Part shown: positions 1-23,863 of the stretch, piece by piece
Layout of the letters: each line of letters begins with the position of its first letter
How positions within the stretch are numbered: the first letter of the stretch is position 1
Assembly (NCBI GenBank): GCA_949316235.1
Contig: OX438749.1
Coordinates: 13,348,914-13,412,913, forward strand
DNA: 64,000 bases
Direction: 5' to 3'
From: Oegoconia quadripuncta
Taxonomy: Eukaryota > Arthropoda > Insecta > Lepidoptera > Autostichidae
Position numbers and translations under genes: made by a program
Notes under the pieces: generated by a model
Told to the model about the DNA's origin: nothing
What the model saw: only the letters and a program-made list of their open reading frames with translations
The model's database searches: none

Positions 1-99
1 TACAGCACTACATCCCCTTAGGATACTGGTCTGTTTATACTAAACATGATTCTCCAAAACATACACGTTACTATGTTAGGTAACATGTGTGTTAATTAT

Positions 100-355
100 T
101 TAATCAAGAAACATACATTATGCCAAATGGTGTGGTCAGAGATATCCCAAACGTTTGGGTATCCACGGATCACCCTTTTGAAATACAGAAATGCACGTGT
201 GACAAGAGCGAGCCCATCGCCGTTGAAACGTGCAAGTTTATAGACGTTTTTCATGGAAAGTCCCATTTCCCTTTTACGACAATCGCGGGAAGAGACGGAT
301 TGGCTATATTCTTTTTAATTGCCAATCTTTCACTTGATCAAGAAAAATTATAGCA
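100..355 (-). repeat. Tail-3 non-LTR retrotransposon 3' fragment
   Basis: On the minus strand this carries the series seen downstream of the reverse transcriptase fragment at 58535-59185: a 'cgtctcttcccg'-type block, a 'gatgggctc'-type block, then 'gtttgggatatctctgacc' followed by 'acc[c/a]catttgg'. The same order recurs at 10970-11215 and 32110-32350, so it is a dispersed 5'-truncated retrotransposon tail. Confidence 0.55.
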
Positions 356-1129
356 AAACGACTTGGAAAACTAAGAAGTGAAATTAATGGGACGACAATA
401 TCAAAAATAACATAAAATGACTAATTAGAAAATCCCGAGAAACTAATCGTTATCATATCATTAAGTTTTGTGTGCAACTGTGTTAAAAGTTTAATATGTT
501 CGAAACGCTGAAACATCGCTACGAATGTTTTCCCTAGTTTTATCTAATGTACGGTACTCAAATCGGACCATGCATTATTGAGATAAATCCGGGCAAAGAA
601 TATATAATTATAATTATCAAATAGTATATAATTATCGTTTGTGATAATGTTCACTAGACATAATTTTCATTTGACAGTCTTTTCATAAAATTCATACAAA
701 CAATAAAATTCATAATAACAATAAAGAAGTAACACGGGCGAAGCGGAAATAAGTACGTATATCCGTTTTTTATTCAAAACGTACGTACATAGATACGTTT
801 TTATTCAAAACGAAAAAAGTCTTAACAAATGTTAAATGTAGAAGAAAAAGAATTGTTATTATTTTTTTTTAATAATAGAAGAAAAAATAAATTGTTACTA
901 CTGTTTTTTTCAATGTAGGTTTGAGGCCAAAGCCCGTAGAAATTCAATTTCAGTATAATCATTTTTCCTTTTTAAGACATTATCAATTCGTTGCTTCGCG
1001 TAGCAAAGAAATTTCCAACATACCCACTATTTCCATTTTATTATATTCACAGCCGCAAAATTAGATTGAAGTGTTTTTGCTAATAGGCATGAAGCAGGCG
1101 TTACAAGTTAATTACATAATTGTTGAATT

Positions 1130-1385
1130 TTTCAATATTATAGGTTATGAACATTATATACAGTATTGATTATTAAACGAGCATTAGATAAACTGATAAT
1201 TATATCAAATGAAATTATATCAAATGAACATTATAAAAAGTAAATATTATGTTAAACGAGTTTTATATCAAGTGAAATTATATCTTATGAAATTATATAA
1301 ACAGAACATTATATCATTTGAACATTATACTAAGCAAAATTATATCAAATGAAATTATACAATCTGATAATTAGACTTTTTGTTA
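1130..1385. repeat. Degenerate array with 15-16 bp period
   Basis: The core 'attata' returns about every 15-16 bp (spacings 15, 16, 16, 16, 15, 15, 16, 16, 15, 15 over the best part) in units such as 'gaaattatatcaaat' and 'gaacattata'. About a dozen units are visible. Units differ by several bases, so the array is old or under little constraint. No coding potential is seen. Confidence 0.6.
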
Positions 1386-2446
1386 TTATATCAAACATTA
1401 CACACCCCTCTGGGGTACTATACCCTCTATAATAACCATCATTTTCGTAGGGGGTTAAATATAAACATTAAAGCATAAATATCGACAAAACCCGCACATT
1501 GTAAGAAACGCGGACGGTTGCAAACTTTTTTTAATGCACTTTTCCGCCCGCATTGCACAACTCAACTTCTCTGAAATGTTTAACTTAATCTAAATCCGAT
1601 TTGCTTTTTCAACAAAGTTTAAATTGATGTTTTATTCTACGAAATACATTTTCCTTCAATGCGGAATATTATATCTCTTGCTCACTTTAGGGTAATAACA
1701 ATCATTCATTTCTAAATTCAAAGAACGTATACGTCATGAAACACCGTTGTGTATATTCAATATTAACTACCATACATGAACATAAAATGTCTAGTGAAGT
1801 AACAGATTGCAAATAAATTTTACCAAATCGCAAATTCGAACAAGGGATCGTATTACGGAAATATTAAACTTTAGTAAACAGTATGGTATTCTCTGTAACG
1901 TAGATACTAATTATAATGAATATAGTGTTAAAAATATATGAATACCTACATTATCGTTACTCTTGTGATAGAATCGTAAGAATGCGTAATGATAATTTAT
2001 GAACTTAATATAATAATTCGGACAACAAGATGAATCGATGGAAACCTAATTATTAAAATCGGTTATTTACATAGAGTTGCTTCAGTGGAACATTCGTACT
2101 TACATACATAGACTGTCTTGTCTATCTTGACTTAAAATCATGTCTTTAGCTTTGCTGTATAGACGAGTAAAATTCATTATACAACCATAATTTTGTTTCT
2201 GATTTGATATGCAGATAATTACTCGTAAATAGAGTGCTATCAAATTTATTTTTTATTCAAAATAAAGTCATTGTTTTAAGTAAATATAAACTTACAAGTT
2301 CCGCAGTTTATTTTGATTTTATGTCCAAACCTTATGGATTAAGGAACCTCTTTTCTATGCATGTTAGTAACTATGAATCATTTCACTCCAAATTGTGAAA
2401 ATCGGATAATTTATTACATATCTACTAAGAAGGACTACTACAAGTA

Positions 2447-3001
2447 GCCCAGGGAAAATACGGTAAAAAATTAGCTTAGCTAGAGATAATTCAGAACCGA
2501 CTTATATAATTGCTATCTTATAGAGGTATATTAGAGATGTAGTTTTGAATAATTAAGCCTAAAAAAACAAGCGCTTAGTCTAGATTTTTTTAGAAAACCC
2601 TATTTCTAATTTGTATCTTAATAACAATAAATACTAACTGATATATAATTAGGTAAACTTTTGTTAAACACAGTTAACTTATTGATGGATAAAAAACTAA
2701 GCATGTTACACTTAGGCATGCATGTGTTTTAGCTGAAAATATCGTCGAAATGCATTACTTAAGAAATAAAAATGAAAACTAATATTTTGTAACGATAATT
2801 TCCCTAAATATTTTGAAATTAAGGAAATACCCATCAATTGAGCATATTTTTTAAAAGAAACACATTTTTAACTTTAGCTTATCAGTTACATAATACTTGC
2901 GTTTCTTATAAATGTTTAGTTTTTAGCAATTGTTACTACATTTACAACACTTTATTAAATTGTATTAGTTTTTCCGAGGTCAAACCGTATTTTCCCTGAG
3001 C
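2447..3001. mobile_element. MITE-A copy 1 (TA-flanked, inverted ends)
   Basis: The left end reads 'gcccagggaaaatacggt'. The right end is its inverted form ('accgtattttccctgagc') with one mismatch. TA lies immediately outside both ends (2445-2446 and 3002-3003), as expected for a Tc1/mariner-like target duplication. A second copy lies in the opposite orientation at 45496-46140 and aligns through most of its length. No transposase is encoded, so this is a non-autonomous element of about 555 bp. Confidence 0.75.
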
Positions 3002-3497
3002 TATAGTAAAATAAATGACAATTCTCAATCCGGTTTCGGTTGAAATCTTCAAGAGGCGCAGAATAAATTAAAGTATTATTGAGAGTAGTCTAAAGAACCT
3101 AATAAATTTATGGAATCGGAGAGCTGACTTTGATATTGGAAACTCTTCAAAATTGTCTAAGAGAATAACAAAGACAAAGTTTCAATACGTTTGCCTTCCT
3201 ATTAGGCAGATGTCTGCACGTATGTTCGTGTAGCAAATATTTGTTGAACGTGATCCAACTCAAGAAGATGGATTTATGCCATATACTATAAACCAACCCA
3301 ATTTCAATTTAATAAGAAGAAATAATAATAATAATAAAGAGTACGGCTCTTTTCATCCTATTTATTATAATTATTTTATGATGATGATGAAGATATAAAT
3401 CAACATTGTATTTCCTGATGTTTAACAGTAGCTATTATTTTGTGAATACAGAAAAAGCTAAAAAGGGCTTCAAAATGTTAAGATTGCCAAGCGTTTT

Positions 3498-4003
3498 TAG
3501 GGTTCCGTAATTAACAACGAACCCTTATAGTTTTGCCATGTCCGTTTGTCTGTCTGTCTGTCCAAGGGTTAGCTGAGAGGCTATTAGTAGTAGAAAGCTG
3601 TAATTTGGCATGAGTATACATATTAATGATGCCGACATAGTGGTAAAGTAAAATCTTGAAAAATTTTTGGGAACGTAAAGTGGGAATGAATTTTCTTTTA
3701 TTTTTGGACCCCAACATGTGGGGTGTCGTTGGATAGGTCGTTCTAAAATATTACAGGTTATGTTAAACGGTTTTTCGATTAAGAATCCGTTTAAGAAATA
3801 TTAAGCTTCAAAGACCAAATTTTTGGTATAATAGCTATTTACAAGTAAGTAGGTTTTATAAGTTAATAAGTAATAGTCGAAAAACTTATAAAAGTACAAT
3901 CCGTTGGAAATTATTTATCAATAGTCTTCTAAGTCCGTATATTGTAAGGACCAGTACGGAACCCTACACCGCGCGTGGCCCGACACGCACTTGGCCGGTT
4001 TTT
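3498..4003 (+). repeat. Dispersed repeat with 'gggttccgta' ends
   Basis: The block starts with 'tttttagggttccgta', contains a (tctg)n run, and ends with 'tacggaaccctacaccgcg' then 'acgcacttggccggtttttt'. The end words 'gggttccgta' and 'tacggaaccct' are inverted. A short related piece lies at 48110-48160. I know this layout as a common lepidopteran dispersed repeat; its class is not settled here. The open frame on the minus strand inside it is not a gene. Confidence 0.55.
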
Positions 4004-6177
4004 TTAATATTAATTACCTTCAGAGGTGTAATTTTGTAATATGATAAGATCATGGCTTTATACTTTGGAGAGAGTCAAAGTTTCGGTGCGTCCATGAATA
4101 ATGTAAGCACATGACTCCTGAATGTCTATTTAATTGAAAATTACAATGAATCCAAAACTTATTGAATGGGGATGCATCCATGTAAAAGGGGACATCTTGA
4201 CAGCGTTTCCATACATATCATCATAAGTTGTTCAATAAGGCATTATCGAGTAGAGTATTCATGAAGATCGTCGTTCACGTCGACCATCGGCAGGACGGTG
4301 TGGCAATGTTTAAGGGATTGTGTGGCCGTCCAACGTCGTCCCTTGTTAATATTCCAACTGACAACACTGGATCCACTGCCTTGTGAATCTTGAATAGAAG
4401 ACTACGCTAACAAAAGGCATCCTGAATTTTGAGTGGTTGACGTTAACAACGGGAACACGTAAAATAAAGGTTTGTGGTGATTCCTATTTCTCCAGAAAAA
4501 TACTAAATCAGTAGACATTAAGCCGCTTTGAAAGTCGCCGTAAATCAACTCTGTTAATACCTACTTTTTATGAAAACACTTAGCTGGAAAATGTTGAATC
4601 AAACTTCCGTAAATGAAAAAGAATGACCAAGAAACTTTACAATAAATAGTTGTTAAAACTGTTATTATTAACAGTTTTAACAACTATTATTATTGTTATT
4701 ATTAACTATTATTATTGTAACAACTGTTATTATTAAGCGAGTCGCCACGCGTGCCCCTCAAGCAATAAATTTAATAGTTTGGTTATTACTTTTGCGTCAT
4801 ATGTATTTTGCCTTTTAACAGTCCTTATATTTCATAACCTTTTGCTAAACTTTTTGAACCTTGGCTTTTTTATACTAGGTACATACACCTATAACTTATG
4901 CTTACCGGAAAGATGTTTCATTAGGAAGGCTTTGGCTAATGGCCTATGTTACTGCAATATTGTATGTGCTCAACTTGCATTACATTTCTGTGGTGATTTA
5001 CTGTTGTTTGTAAAAGTGCCAGTTACAGAACATAATGTATTGCTTATTGGGCTCTATCGATTAGCTTTCCGACTGTTATAATAAACATTGTATACAACGA
5101 TCTTACCTCGAATGTTTTTGTTTTTCCTTCGATATTTCCCTCGATATTTCTGTCGAGCAGTCAGGAAGTTTTTCAACCCGCCAGATTTGTTTCGGCGTGT
5201 AATTAGTTAGTGCGGACCGCGCAACATATCTGTTTAGCGAGCGGTTGCGGTCGCTCTGAGCTCGCACATTTATACAACACACCCAACGAACATTAGTCCG
5301 GCTCAGCGCCGCTTACATGAATGTATGACCGAGAAAAAGCCAACCGTTAACTATAAGTGCAAGTCACTTACGCCTGATTTTAGGAGTATCTATTACTTTT
5401 ATATCGGATTGACTGTAGGTATTTAAATGAATTATGTTACAAAAACTGTGCCCTTTGCTAATTCCAGAACAGGCAAACCACTTGAATTAATTATTCAATA
5501 TCAAGAGGCAAGTTGCCGGAACTCATGCTTATCCCGACTCCGCCCCTAATTAATATACATACAATATCGAACTGCCGCAACCTTTTCCGAACCTTTACCC
5601 TTCCCAATTTTGAAGCCAACGTACCGATTTACTCGTACTCTTTTAGCTTTGAAGTTCTATGAAAATACGTAAATCGAATTCATCTGTTTTCTTTTAGGGA
5701 GACAATCACAATCCCTGCGTGTGCCACAAAATGAATTTTTCTATTTGATGTCAATTCACAGCAATTGTGCCATGTGCGACACAATAAAATAAAACAATAA
5801 ATATAAAGAAAGCTATACAAAGAAAAAACGGTCGCTGGAGGTAAAGTATTATAGTATGGGACTTGTATATTTCGGTGGCAGTATTTATGTACACTTTTTT
5901 GGGATACAAATTATAATCATAGGTAAAGCAGTCTCTGAGTATGAGAGAAGAGGATTTCGTCTACACGCGACGCCTGAATGCTCATTTAATATATTAAATA
6001 ACTCTTTTTTTTCCTTTTGGCAGTATGTATTTATCAAAATAGCTGAATTCCACTTTATGTAATCTAACATTATTTATTTATTTATAAATAAACAATTCAG
6101 GTAGTTTTTCTTATCTTTTAAATAAAATAATATTTCATTTTAATATAATTTGTTATCTTCAACATTTGTTTGTTTGT
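4004..6177. other. Non-genic stretch, no gene recognised
   Basis: At 4640-4735 there is an ATT/AAC-rich run in which 'agttgttaaaactgttatt' is followed by its inverted form. At 5150-5350 there is a locally GC-richer segment that could be regulatory, but no motif decides it. The 100-codon open frame at 4779 starts at a non-ATG codon and shows no recognisable domain. Confidence 0.4.
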
Positions 6178-6330
6178 TAGTAAACACTTTATTGTACTTC
6201 ATATTATTATGAATAAATAGACATCGATAAATTAAATGTAACTTAAAATTAAGTACAAAGGCGGACTTATCCCATAAAGGGATCTCTTCCAGTCAACCTT
6301 GGTAAATATAAAAGAACACATTGACTGGGC
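6178..6330 (-). repeat. Tail-1 non-LTR retrotransposon 3' end
   Basis: On the minus strand the order is 'ctggaagagatccctttat', 'gggataagtccgcctttgta', then an AATAAAG-type end. The same order is found at 24600-24790 (-), 40195-40380 (+), 41750-42038 (-), 46449-46560 (+) and 59986-60110 (-). These are 5'-truncated copies of one non-LTR retrotransposon family. Confidence 0.65.
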
Positions 6331-8175
6331 GTACAAAAAGCTAAACATTTTCATGAAAACTATGAATCTACATATTATATACCTACTATACTACAATAGA
6401 TATGTATACTTACTTACATAATTAGATACATACATAAATATGATGTATACTTATACAATATTTGAGTTATAGATGGTACACCTCCTCCTTCGACCGCTCC
6501 ATTAAGACTTGAAAGCAAAAGAGAATAATGGGGCGGTTTATTATTTGTATGTATACCGATCAAAACCCTGTTTGCTTAACGACGATGTTATGTATGATTC
6601 TAAATTCCCTTTCCTTCGACTCGCTAAACTTCAACTTAATTATTAAAGAAATTTTAGAGCCAATGAAGAGAGGGGTATTTCGATCGAAAACAAAGCCATG
6701 ACTGGAGCAAAACAGGCGGTCCGCTGCCTATCCCCGTGCATAATGACGCCAATTAGTCCGTGTCACCGCACCTAATTTATGTTGGGCCCAGCCGAACCAC
6801 CCCTTAACTTTTCTCATAAATATACTGCTGACAAAAAACTCGGCAATATCCATGCACCTTTAAAATTAATATTATATTTGCGGTGCTAAGTGCCGAAACC
6901 GCCTCGACGGGTAACTAAACTATCCTAATTCTGTTAATGACGCCAGAATGTACCCATCTTCATATGGCACTTTGTGCAAATGTCGGAAGTTTACATTGTT
7001 ACACGTATTTCGGATGCAAAATGAAACTATTCGATGTTTCCCAACTGAATCAGAGATGGCCGATTTTATAGGCAATTTAAGAACTATACGATCAAAATAA
7101 ATAACTTAATATTCGGTTCTTTGTATATTTTATGATGCCATAAAATGTTAACAATATTGTATGTTTATGTCACATATAAATTGCTTTATTGGCTTTCATC
7201 TTTATGTTATTTCATAAAGTAGCAACAAAGCCCCGCTCAAATCAATTAGATGATCCGAAAGCCTCAGGCTTAGATAAAAGCGACGGCATTTCCTTTATAC
7301 TCGTGGTTAAAAGAATTCAATTACATAATGTTAAGGAGATTAAAAAGGCTAACACAACTCCTTTGAGATTACGGTATTTAATTATTGGAATCCTGTTCAC
7401 CGCAATTTTGTCGGTTCATTTGTTGTTGCTATGTTCCGTACCGATATCGAAATCTCCAAGATACAAGGCAAGTCACTTGTAAACTGAAAGTAATTTATTT
7501 ATTACAATCACGCTCAGAATAAATGTTTGCGTGATGAATAAGAATATTTATTACAGAGTTATGGATGTTCATATAAACATTTATGTATTATTATCCGTTG
7601 TCTAGAATCCAGAGCAATATTTTACACTCGAATTAGGTACGCCGTCCTGCTACGAATGGTATTGCAATTATTTGTACAGAATGAATGGTCTGTTGACATC
7701 TCTATTTCAAGTTTCATGCTTTTCGATTTTTTCCAATTCTAAAAGTTAATCATTGAATATTGCGACTTGCTTTTTAATTACATTGCCACTGCTATATGAA
7801 CTGTATTAGATAAAGTTTCTTTTTTATTTAATTAAAATTAACACACAACAGCGATTAAGAGGACTCCAACAATTTGAGGCAAAGGCTAACGAAACAAAGT
7901 TTTAAGTCATTATAATTTGAGAGTTCAAAGCTCTCTGATAATGAGGCATGTTTAACCGTTGACCCAAGTGTTAAATTACACAAAGAAACTTTTAATGATT
8001 ATTTGCAGGCTTAATTCAGTGTAATAATTGACAACAATTAATATTATATTAGAATATCACTCTAAACAGCCTACAAATATCCACTACAATTTTTTATGAG
8101 AGTGTCTAAGAACTCTAAGTAGTAACAATACTTAGTTGATTAGAGATGATAATAATAATAGAAAAAGAAACACGG
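6331..8175. other. Mostly unrecognised sequence
   Basis: Apart from the exon candidate at 7204-7467 and a short SINE-B body fragment near 7555-7640 ('gttatggatgttcatataaa', 'atccgttgtctag'), I see no gene. 6640-7000 is less AT-rich and not obviously repetitive, so it could be conserved non-coding DNA, but nothing in it identifies a function. Confidence 0.4.
7204..7467 (+). CDS. Possible exon, single-pass membrane protein start
   Basis: An ATG at 7204 opens about 88 codons with a charged N-terminal half and then one strongly hydrophobic segment (RYLIIGILFTAILSVHLLLL) preceded by basic residues, as in a type II membrane anchor. The frame runs to a stop shortly after 'aaggcaagt', which could be a GC-type splice donor at about 7467. 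I do not recognise a family. No partner exon was found nearby, so it may equally be a chance open frame. Confidence 0.2.
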
Positions 8176-8405
8176 AAAATAAAAATAATAATAATAAATA
8201 TTTCGGACACTTACACCATTCACCTAGTACCAAACTAAGCAAAGCTTGTACTATGGATACTAGATAACGAATAAACATACATAAATATTTATATAAACAT
8301 CTTTGACTCGGGAATAAATGTCATCATACCAGCATTTACCCATCGCGGGATTTGAACTCGTTGGTTTCGCTGACAGAGTCAGTTTCTACCACACCAATTA
8401 TCGTC
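8176..8405 (-). repeat. SINE-B, complete copy
   Basis: Read on the minus strand, a tRNA-like head with a B box ('gagttcaaatcccgc' type) is followed by 'gactcgggaataaatg', 'atgtttatataaatattt', 'cgttatctagtatcc', 'agctttgcttagtttgg', 'gtgtaagtgtccgaaat' and an ATT-repeat tail. Copies in the other orientation are at 13975-14167 and 62880-63095. The pol III promoter-like head and simple-repeat tail define a tRNA-derived SINE. Confidence 0.75.
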
Positions 8406-9508
8406 TGATAATAACTGCACATAATTTTTCCAGTTTTTATGACGAAAAGACTGTCTATAGATAATTATAATCGGAACTGGCTGGATACAGCATTTCATGA
8501 AATAGTTGCCTTTAGTCGTGTAATCCTCAAAACGGTTGCTCTCTAGGTACTGAAAATACCGATCAAAAGTTTAAGTAAAGGTATGTTTTGTTTCGATATC
8601 GGATTACCTACCTGTGGTATACGCCTTAACCGTCCCACACAAAGGTCTTCCAGTGTGGGCGCGAGCGCGGGAATGGGTGCGGGAATTTCTTACAGGGCAC
8701 ATAAGTTTCCTTGCGATATTTTCTTTCACCAAAACACCGATTATTAGAATATATTAATCAAACGAAAAGTGTGGCGGTATAGAGTAATATAATCTGTTCA
8801 TAGATAAAATATCAACGGCCAATCACACTTCTGGTAGTACATATCTACCTCATCTAACATTGTTTACCATAAAGTGACTATAGCATACAATAGAAGAAAA
8901 GAAACACGTTTTATTTAAAAATAAAAGAAAACGGACCCAACTAACAAAGTATACTTCCTTTTTTGAATTTGACCAGGCAGTGCATACGAGCAGTAAGAAA
9001 AAATAGATAGCAAAAGTACTGCCTTTGTTCCTGTAATCTTCCTCCACCGCTACTCGTATTTCGAAGACAAACATCGAATGAACTTAATTATTTACTTTGA
9101 GCTGACTTCTCAAAAAGCGATCTATTTTTGCTGACGAACTCCACAAATCGTACGAGCTATTACGGAAAGTCTTTGTTCCATAGGTAAAGCTCTTTCTGGA
9201 AAAATAATATCGAAGTGGTCACAATCCCGATATTATTGTATCGTAACATACTCAATGTTATGAGAACCACGTAAATGATATTTGTTTTCTAACAGAACTT
9301 CTTTTGTCTTCGTTCTCCAATATCATCGAATAGTTATTGTCGGAAATGTATTTAGGGTTAATCATATAAATCATCAAAATAATCTACTACGCAAAACTAT
9401 TTAACGAAATGTATTGTCCAATATGCCACAATAAATTATGGAAAATATTGATGACTAAAGTAAAATTCATTGGTAAGATTTTACAGGAATTATAAATAGG
9501 TATGATGT
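8406..9508. other. No feature recognised
   Basis: AT-rich sequence. A 74-codon minus frame at 8850-9074 and other short frames show no domain or splice context. A GC-rich patch at 8650-8690 ('gcgcgagcgcgggaatgg') stands out slightly but cannot be assigned. Confidence 0.4.
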
Positions 9509-9667
9509 TTACACCGAAGTAAGTAGGTACTGAATCACTGGCGCATCATTCAAAAAATCTTCAGGTACGGCCTTGATGACTTCACTGTGTCCAAATGCCT
9601 TAACCCTAACAATTTTTTTACTTCCTTCGCGGTCACTAAACTCCAAATGTATAGCAATTATAATTCT
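9509..9667 (-). CDS. Orphan terminal exon candidate
   Basis: On the minus strand a splice-acceptor-like 'ctatttag' at 9668-9675 is followed directly by 52 open codons and a TAA at 9509-9511. The translation has coding-like composition, including EFSDREGSKKIVRVKAFGH and AVPEDFLNDAPVIQYL. I do not recognise the family. It lies 0.9 kb beyond the stop codon of the aldo-keto reductase on the same strand. It could be the last exon of another gene, an alternative 3' exon, or a coding relic of a dispersed repeat. No upstream exon was found. Confidence 0.3.
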   Translation of the reverse strand, partial: RIIIAIHLEFSDREGSKKIVRVKAFGHSEVIKAVPEDFLNDAPVIQYLLTSV

Positions 9668-10563
9668 CTAAATAGTATAAAATAAAGTCGCTATATTCGT
9701 CTATCTGTTTGTGTGTGTGATTTTGTTTGATACTATTTTCATTAGCATTTAGAAAATTTCTCCCGGAAGGTTCATATGTGTAATAACATGTGATAGTTTA
9801 TTTCTAGTTCGACGTGGATGAAGTTGGAAGCGAAAAGCTAGTTCTTACAAGCTTTTATTTAGTTTGCAATGTAAGTAAGTTGTTCGTTTCAAAATTTTTT
9901 ATACTATTTTTCAACCACTTGCTGGTATCTGATTAAGCTCAAATTTGGCACATTTATGTAAATACGGTGGCAATGCAATATTGTGTTACCATCGAGCTGA
10001 TCTGATGATGGAGCCGGAGTTTAGGGACTGGAACTCCCTCATGGCAAATGGCAGGATAGTCGAATTTGCGCTAGATTTTTTGTTGCCATGAGTACTTTCC
10101 ATTACACATGATGACGAGGTGCCCGAAGATGGAGTCAGAAGATTGCCACAGGAACTCCTTGATGGACTTTATGTTACTCGTCTTTGTAATATGTGATAAT
10201 CATGATGGAGTATTAAAAGCTTGTTTTTATAAAAGTATTTTTAATTTAGAACTTATTTTTCTTCTCAACCCCTTGACAGTTTTGACAAAATAATAAAATC
10301 CGATTGAAAATTACATTTCTATATTTTTATTTTCCATAAACATAAGCATGTTACTTTAAGGAAAGATCACTTTCTAACAAAATCACAATGCCATATTTTA
10401 GGTTCTAAATATAAATTATTACATAAACAATTCAAATTAAGAAGAAAGCTTCAATTCCATTTCAGATAAGTTTAGAGAGTAAGATATTGTAACGAGATTA
10501 CCTACACGACGTGATCTTAATCAACGAAACAGACGAAATTAACTTCTCTATACATTATCCATT
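9668..10563. other. 3' flank of the aldo-keto reductase gene
   Basis: No other gene is supported. The stretch contains the probable 3' untranslated region of the reductase (minus strand, from 10563 down to the signal at 10326-10331) and, beyond it, AT-rich spacer to the orphan exon candidate. Confidence 0.45.
10326..10331 (-). terminator. Candidate polyadenylation signal of the AKR gene
   Basis: AATAAA on the minus strand, 233 bp beyond the stop codon. It is the best-placed canonical hexamer. Transcript data would be needed to choose between this and other sites. Confidence 0.4.
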
Positions 10564-22159
<11,596 letters not shown>

Positions 22160-22235
22160 TGCCGCGTCCATTTACCGTGATATAACGGCGCAGACTAACT
22201 ATACATACATGCACACATTTGTATACCTATATAGC
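22160..22235 (-). promoter_or_regulatory. Possible AKR core promoter
   Basis: Upstream of the ATG on the minus strand there is TATATA at 22228-22233 and an initiator-like TTAGTC at 22193-22198, about 37 bp apart, a little wider than the usual 30. The short 5' leader this would give (about 35-40 nt) is plausible. Position alone supports it. Confidence 0.25.
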
Positions 22236-22435
22236 TTTGTACCGTACAGTTGATAAATCGATTATTGGATTTTGAAGTATCTGCTGTTAATATAATAAAC
22301 TCGATACCATTGATGTTAGATACAGGTTTGGATCAAATTACTAGACCGCGACGCAGAAACGCGTGGTAGTTTTGTCATAATGCCCCACACAAGCGAATTT
22401 ATTACGACGCGACTGATGGAATGAAAGTGCCTACG

Positions 22436-22680
22436 GGACGGCTTATTTTTAATCCCCGACGAAAAACAACGGGTGTTATGTGTTTGGCCGCGTTGTGTGT
22501 GTGTGTGTGTGGCTAAACTTTATCCGGACATATCTCAGTAATGCGTAGTTCGATTTAAGTAGGGCTTTGTTCATATTAAAGACAAAACGAGGGGACAGGC
22601 ACTTAGTCATATTTGATGAAATTCGATTAAGCCGTTTCGAAAACATAGGTTTTAAGTATTTCGATGACATCATTATTATT
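22436..22680 (-). repeat. Repeat-R copy with (CA)n
   Basis: On the minus strand: 'cctcgttttgtctttaatat', 'acgcattactgagatatgtc', a (CA)n run, then 'acacataacacccgttg'. The same order occurs at 62575-62735 (+) and 46190-46325 (+). The minus open frame at 22476 lies wholly in this repeat and is not a gene. Confidence 0.55.
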
Positions 22681-23863
22681 TCGAGGGTTGCAAAATTTTT
22701 AATTTAATTATATTTTAGATGAAACTCGGAGTTAGCTTCTGAGCCATGTTTGAAGGTTAAGCCGTTTCAAAGATATTTTACTTTTAAGACCATTAGTTTG
22801 GTCTACCTAGATTATGCAATTATTTCTTCGCTTAAGGCACAACCTGGCGGTGCCAAATTGTAACAATGTGCGTGATGACTGATGAATGACAACCGTTTAT
22901 CTGATTCTAAATACCTATAGTAAACGTTTTAATTAATTAGTAGTTGATGCGTTTAACCTTCTAACACTTGTAGGTATTAAATGCTTGTGAAATATAACCC
23001 AACATTGTCATTTTAGGGCTACGTAATAGTATTGATTTCGCCGAGTTACTCTGATATTTTAAATGAATGACAATAAAATACTGTAAACCTGATGACTGTA
23101 GTTTGATCTCTGATATTTCATATCATAGATATTTTCTACCCATAAGCTATTTACAAACAAGTAAACAAAATATTCTTTATTGCACAACAATAACAAACAT
23201 AACACAAAGATAAACAAAAAAAACTAAACTATTTACAGTATTTTGATAGAAGTATTAGAATGTGACACGAAAAAAATAAGCGTTCTTTTTCAATAGTGCC
23301 ACGCCGACGACATCTAGAAATGATGTCTATTTCACGACCAGAAAACCTATTAACTTAGTCTTCCCAAAGACTATCTCAAGTTTTTATATGGCAGAATATC
23401 ATATACCTACCAAACAAAGTCCTTTAAAGTCACCAAAATCTTCTGCAAAACATTAAGACGAATTATTTAATAAATTAAAATAAAATATTTTCCTACATCT
23501 CACGCAACTATCTTATTAGCCAGAACATTGTTTTCTAGTCACCAAGTTTGTTGAGAACGTATAAACAAAGAATCATTTTTAATTTTAAGTTATTATCAAT
23601 TAAAGCAATTGCTACTTATACATACATATACCGGGTGAATAATTGAGATAGATAGGATATAGTTAAGTTTGAAACTTTAAAAGGTGAGAGTGTTTGCTTG
23701 AATGTGCTTGTGCTTGAATTATTATGTCGTTGATAAGAAAAATATGACGAAACTAAAATAGATTTCATTATGCCCACTTTAAAAAGTGTCCCTCATGATT
23801 CTCCAAAAATAGCTCGGTTCAAGCGAATCGACAAAATTGCCGAAGGAATTACCGGTTATTAAT
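22681..23863. other. Non-genic upstream region of AKR
   Basis: No gene seen. 23160-23240 ('aaaatattctttattgcaca') is a piece of a tail-1-like retrotransposon end. The rest is AT-rich and unassigned. Confidence 0.4.

Larger units (their letters stand above)
1..2444. other. AT-rich intergenic stretch with repeat fragments
   Basis: No supported gene. It holds a tail-3 retrotransposon fragment near 100-355, a short piece of repeat-R at about 545-600 (shared words with 62640-62690), and the periodic array at 1130-1385. The short open frames near the start fall inside the tail-3 repeat and are not genes. The remainder is AT-rich sequence in which I recognise nothing. Confidence 0.6.

Noticed and set aside
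4779..5081. 100-codon plus frame with hydrophobic residues
   Set aside because: Starts at a non-ATG codon, has no conserved motif, and the hydrophobic content is typical of AT-rich chance frames.
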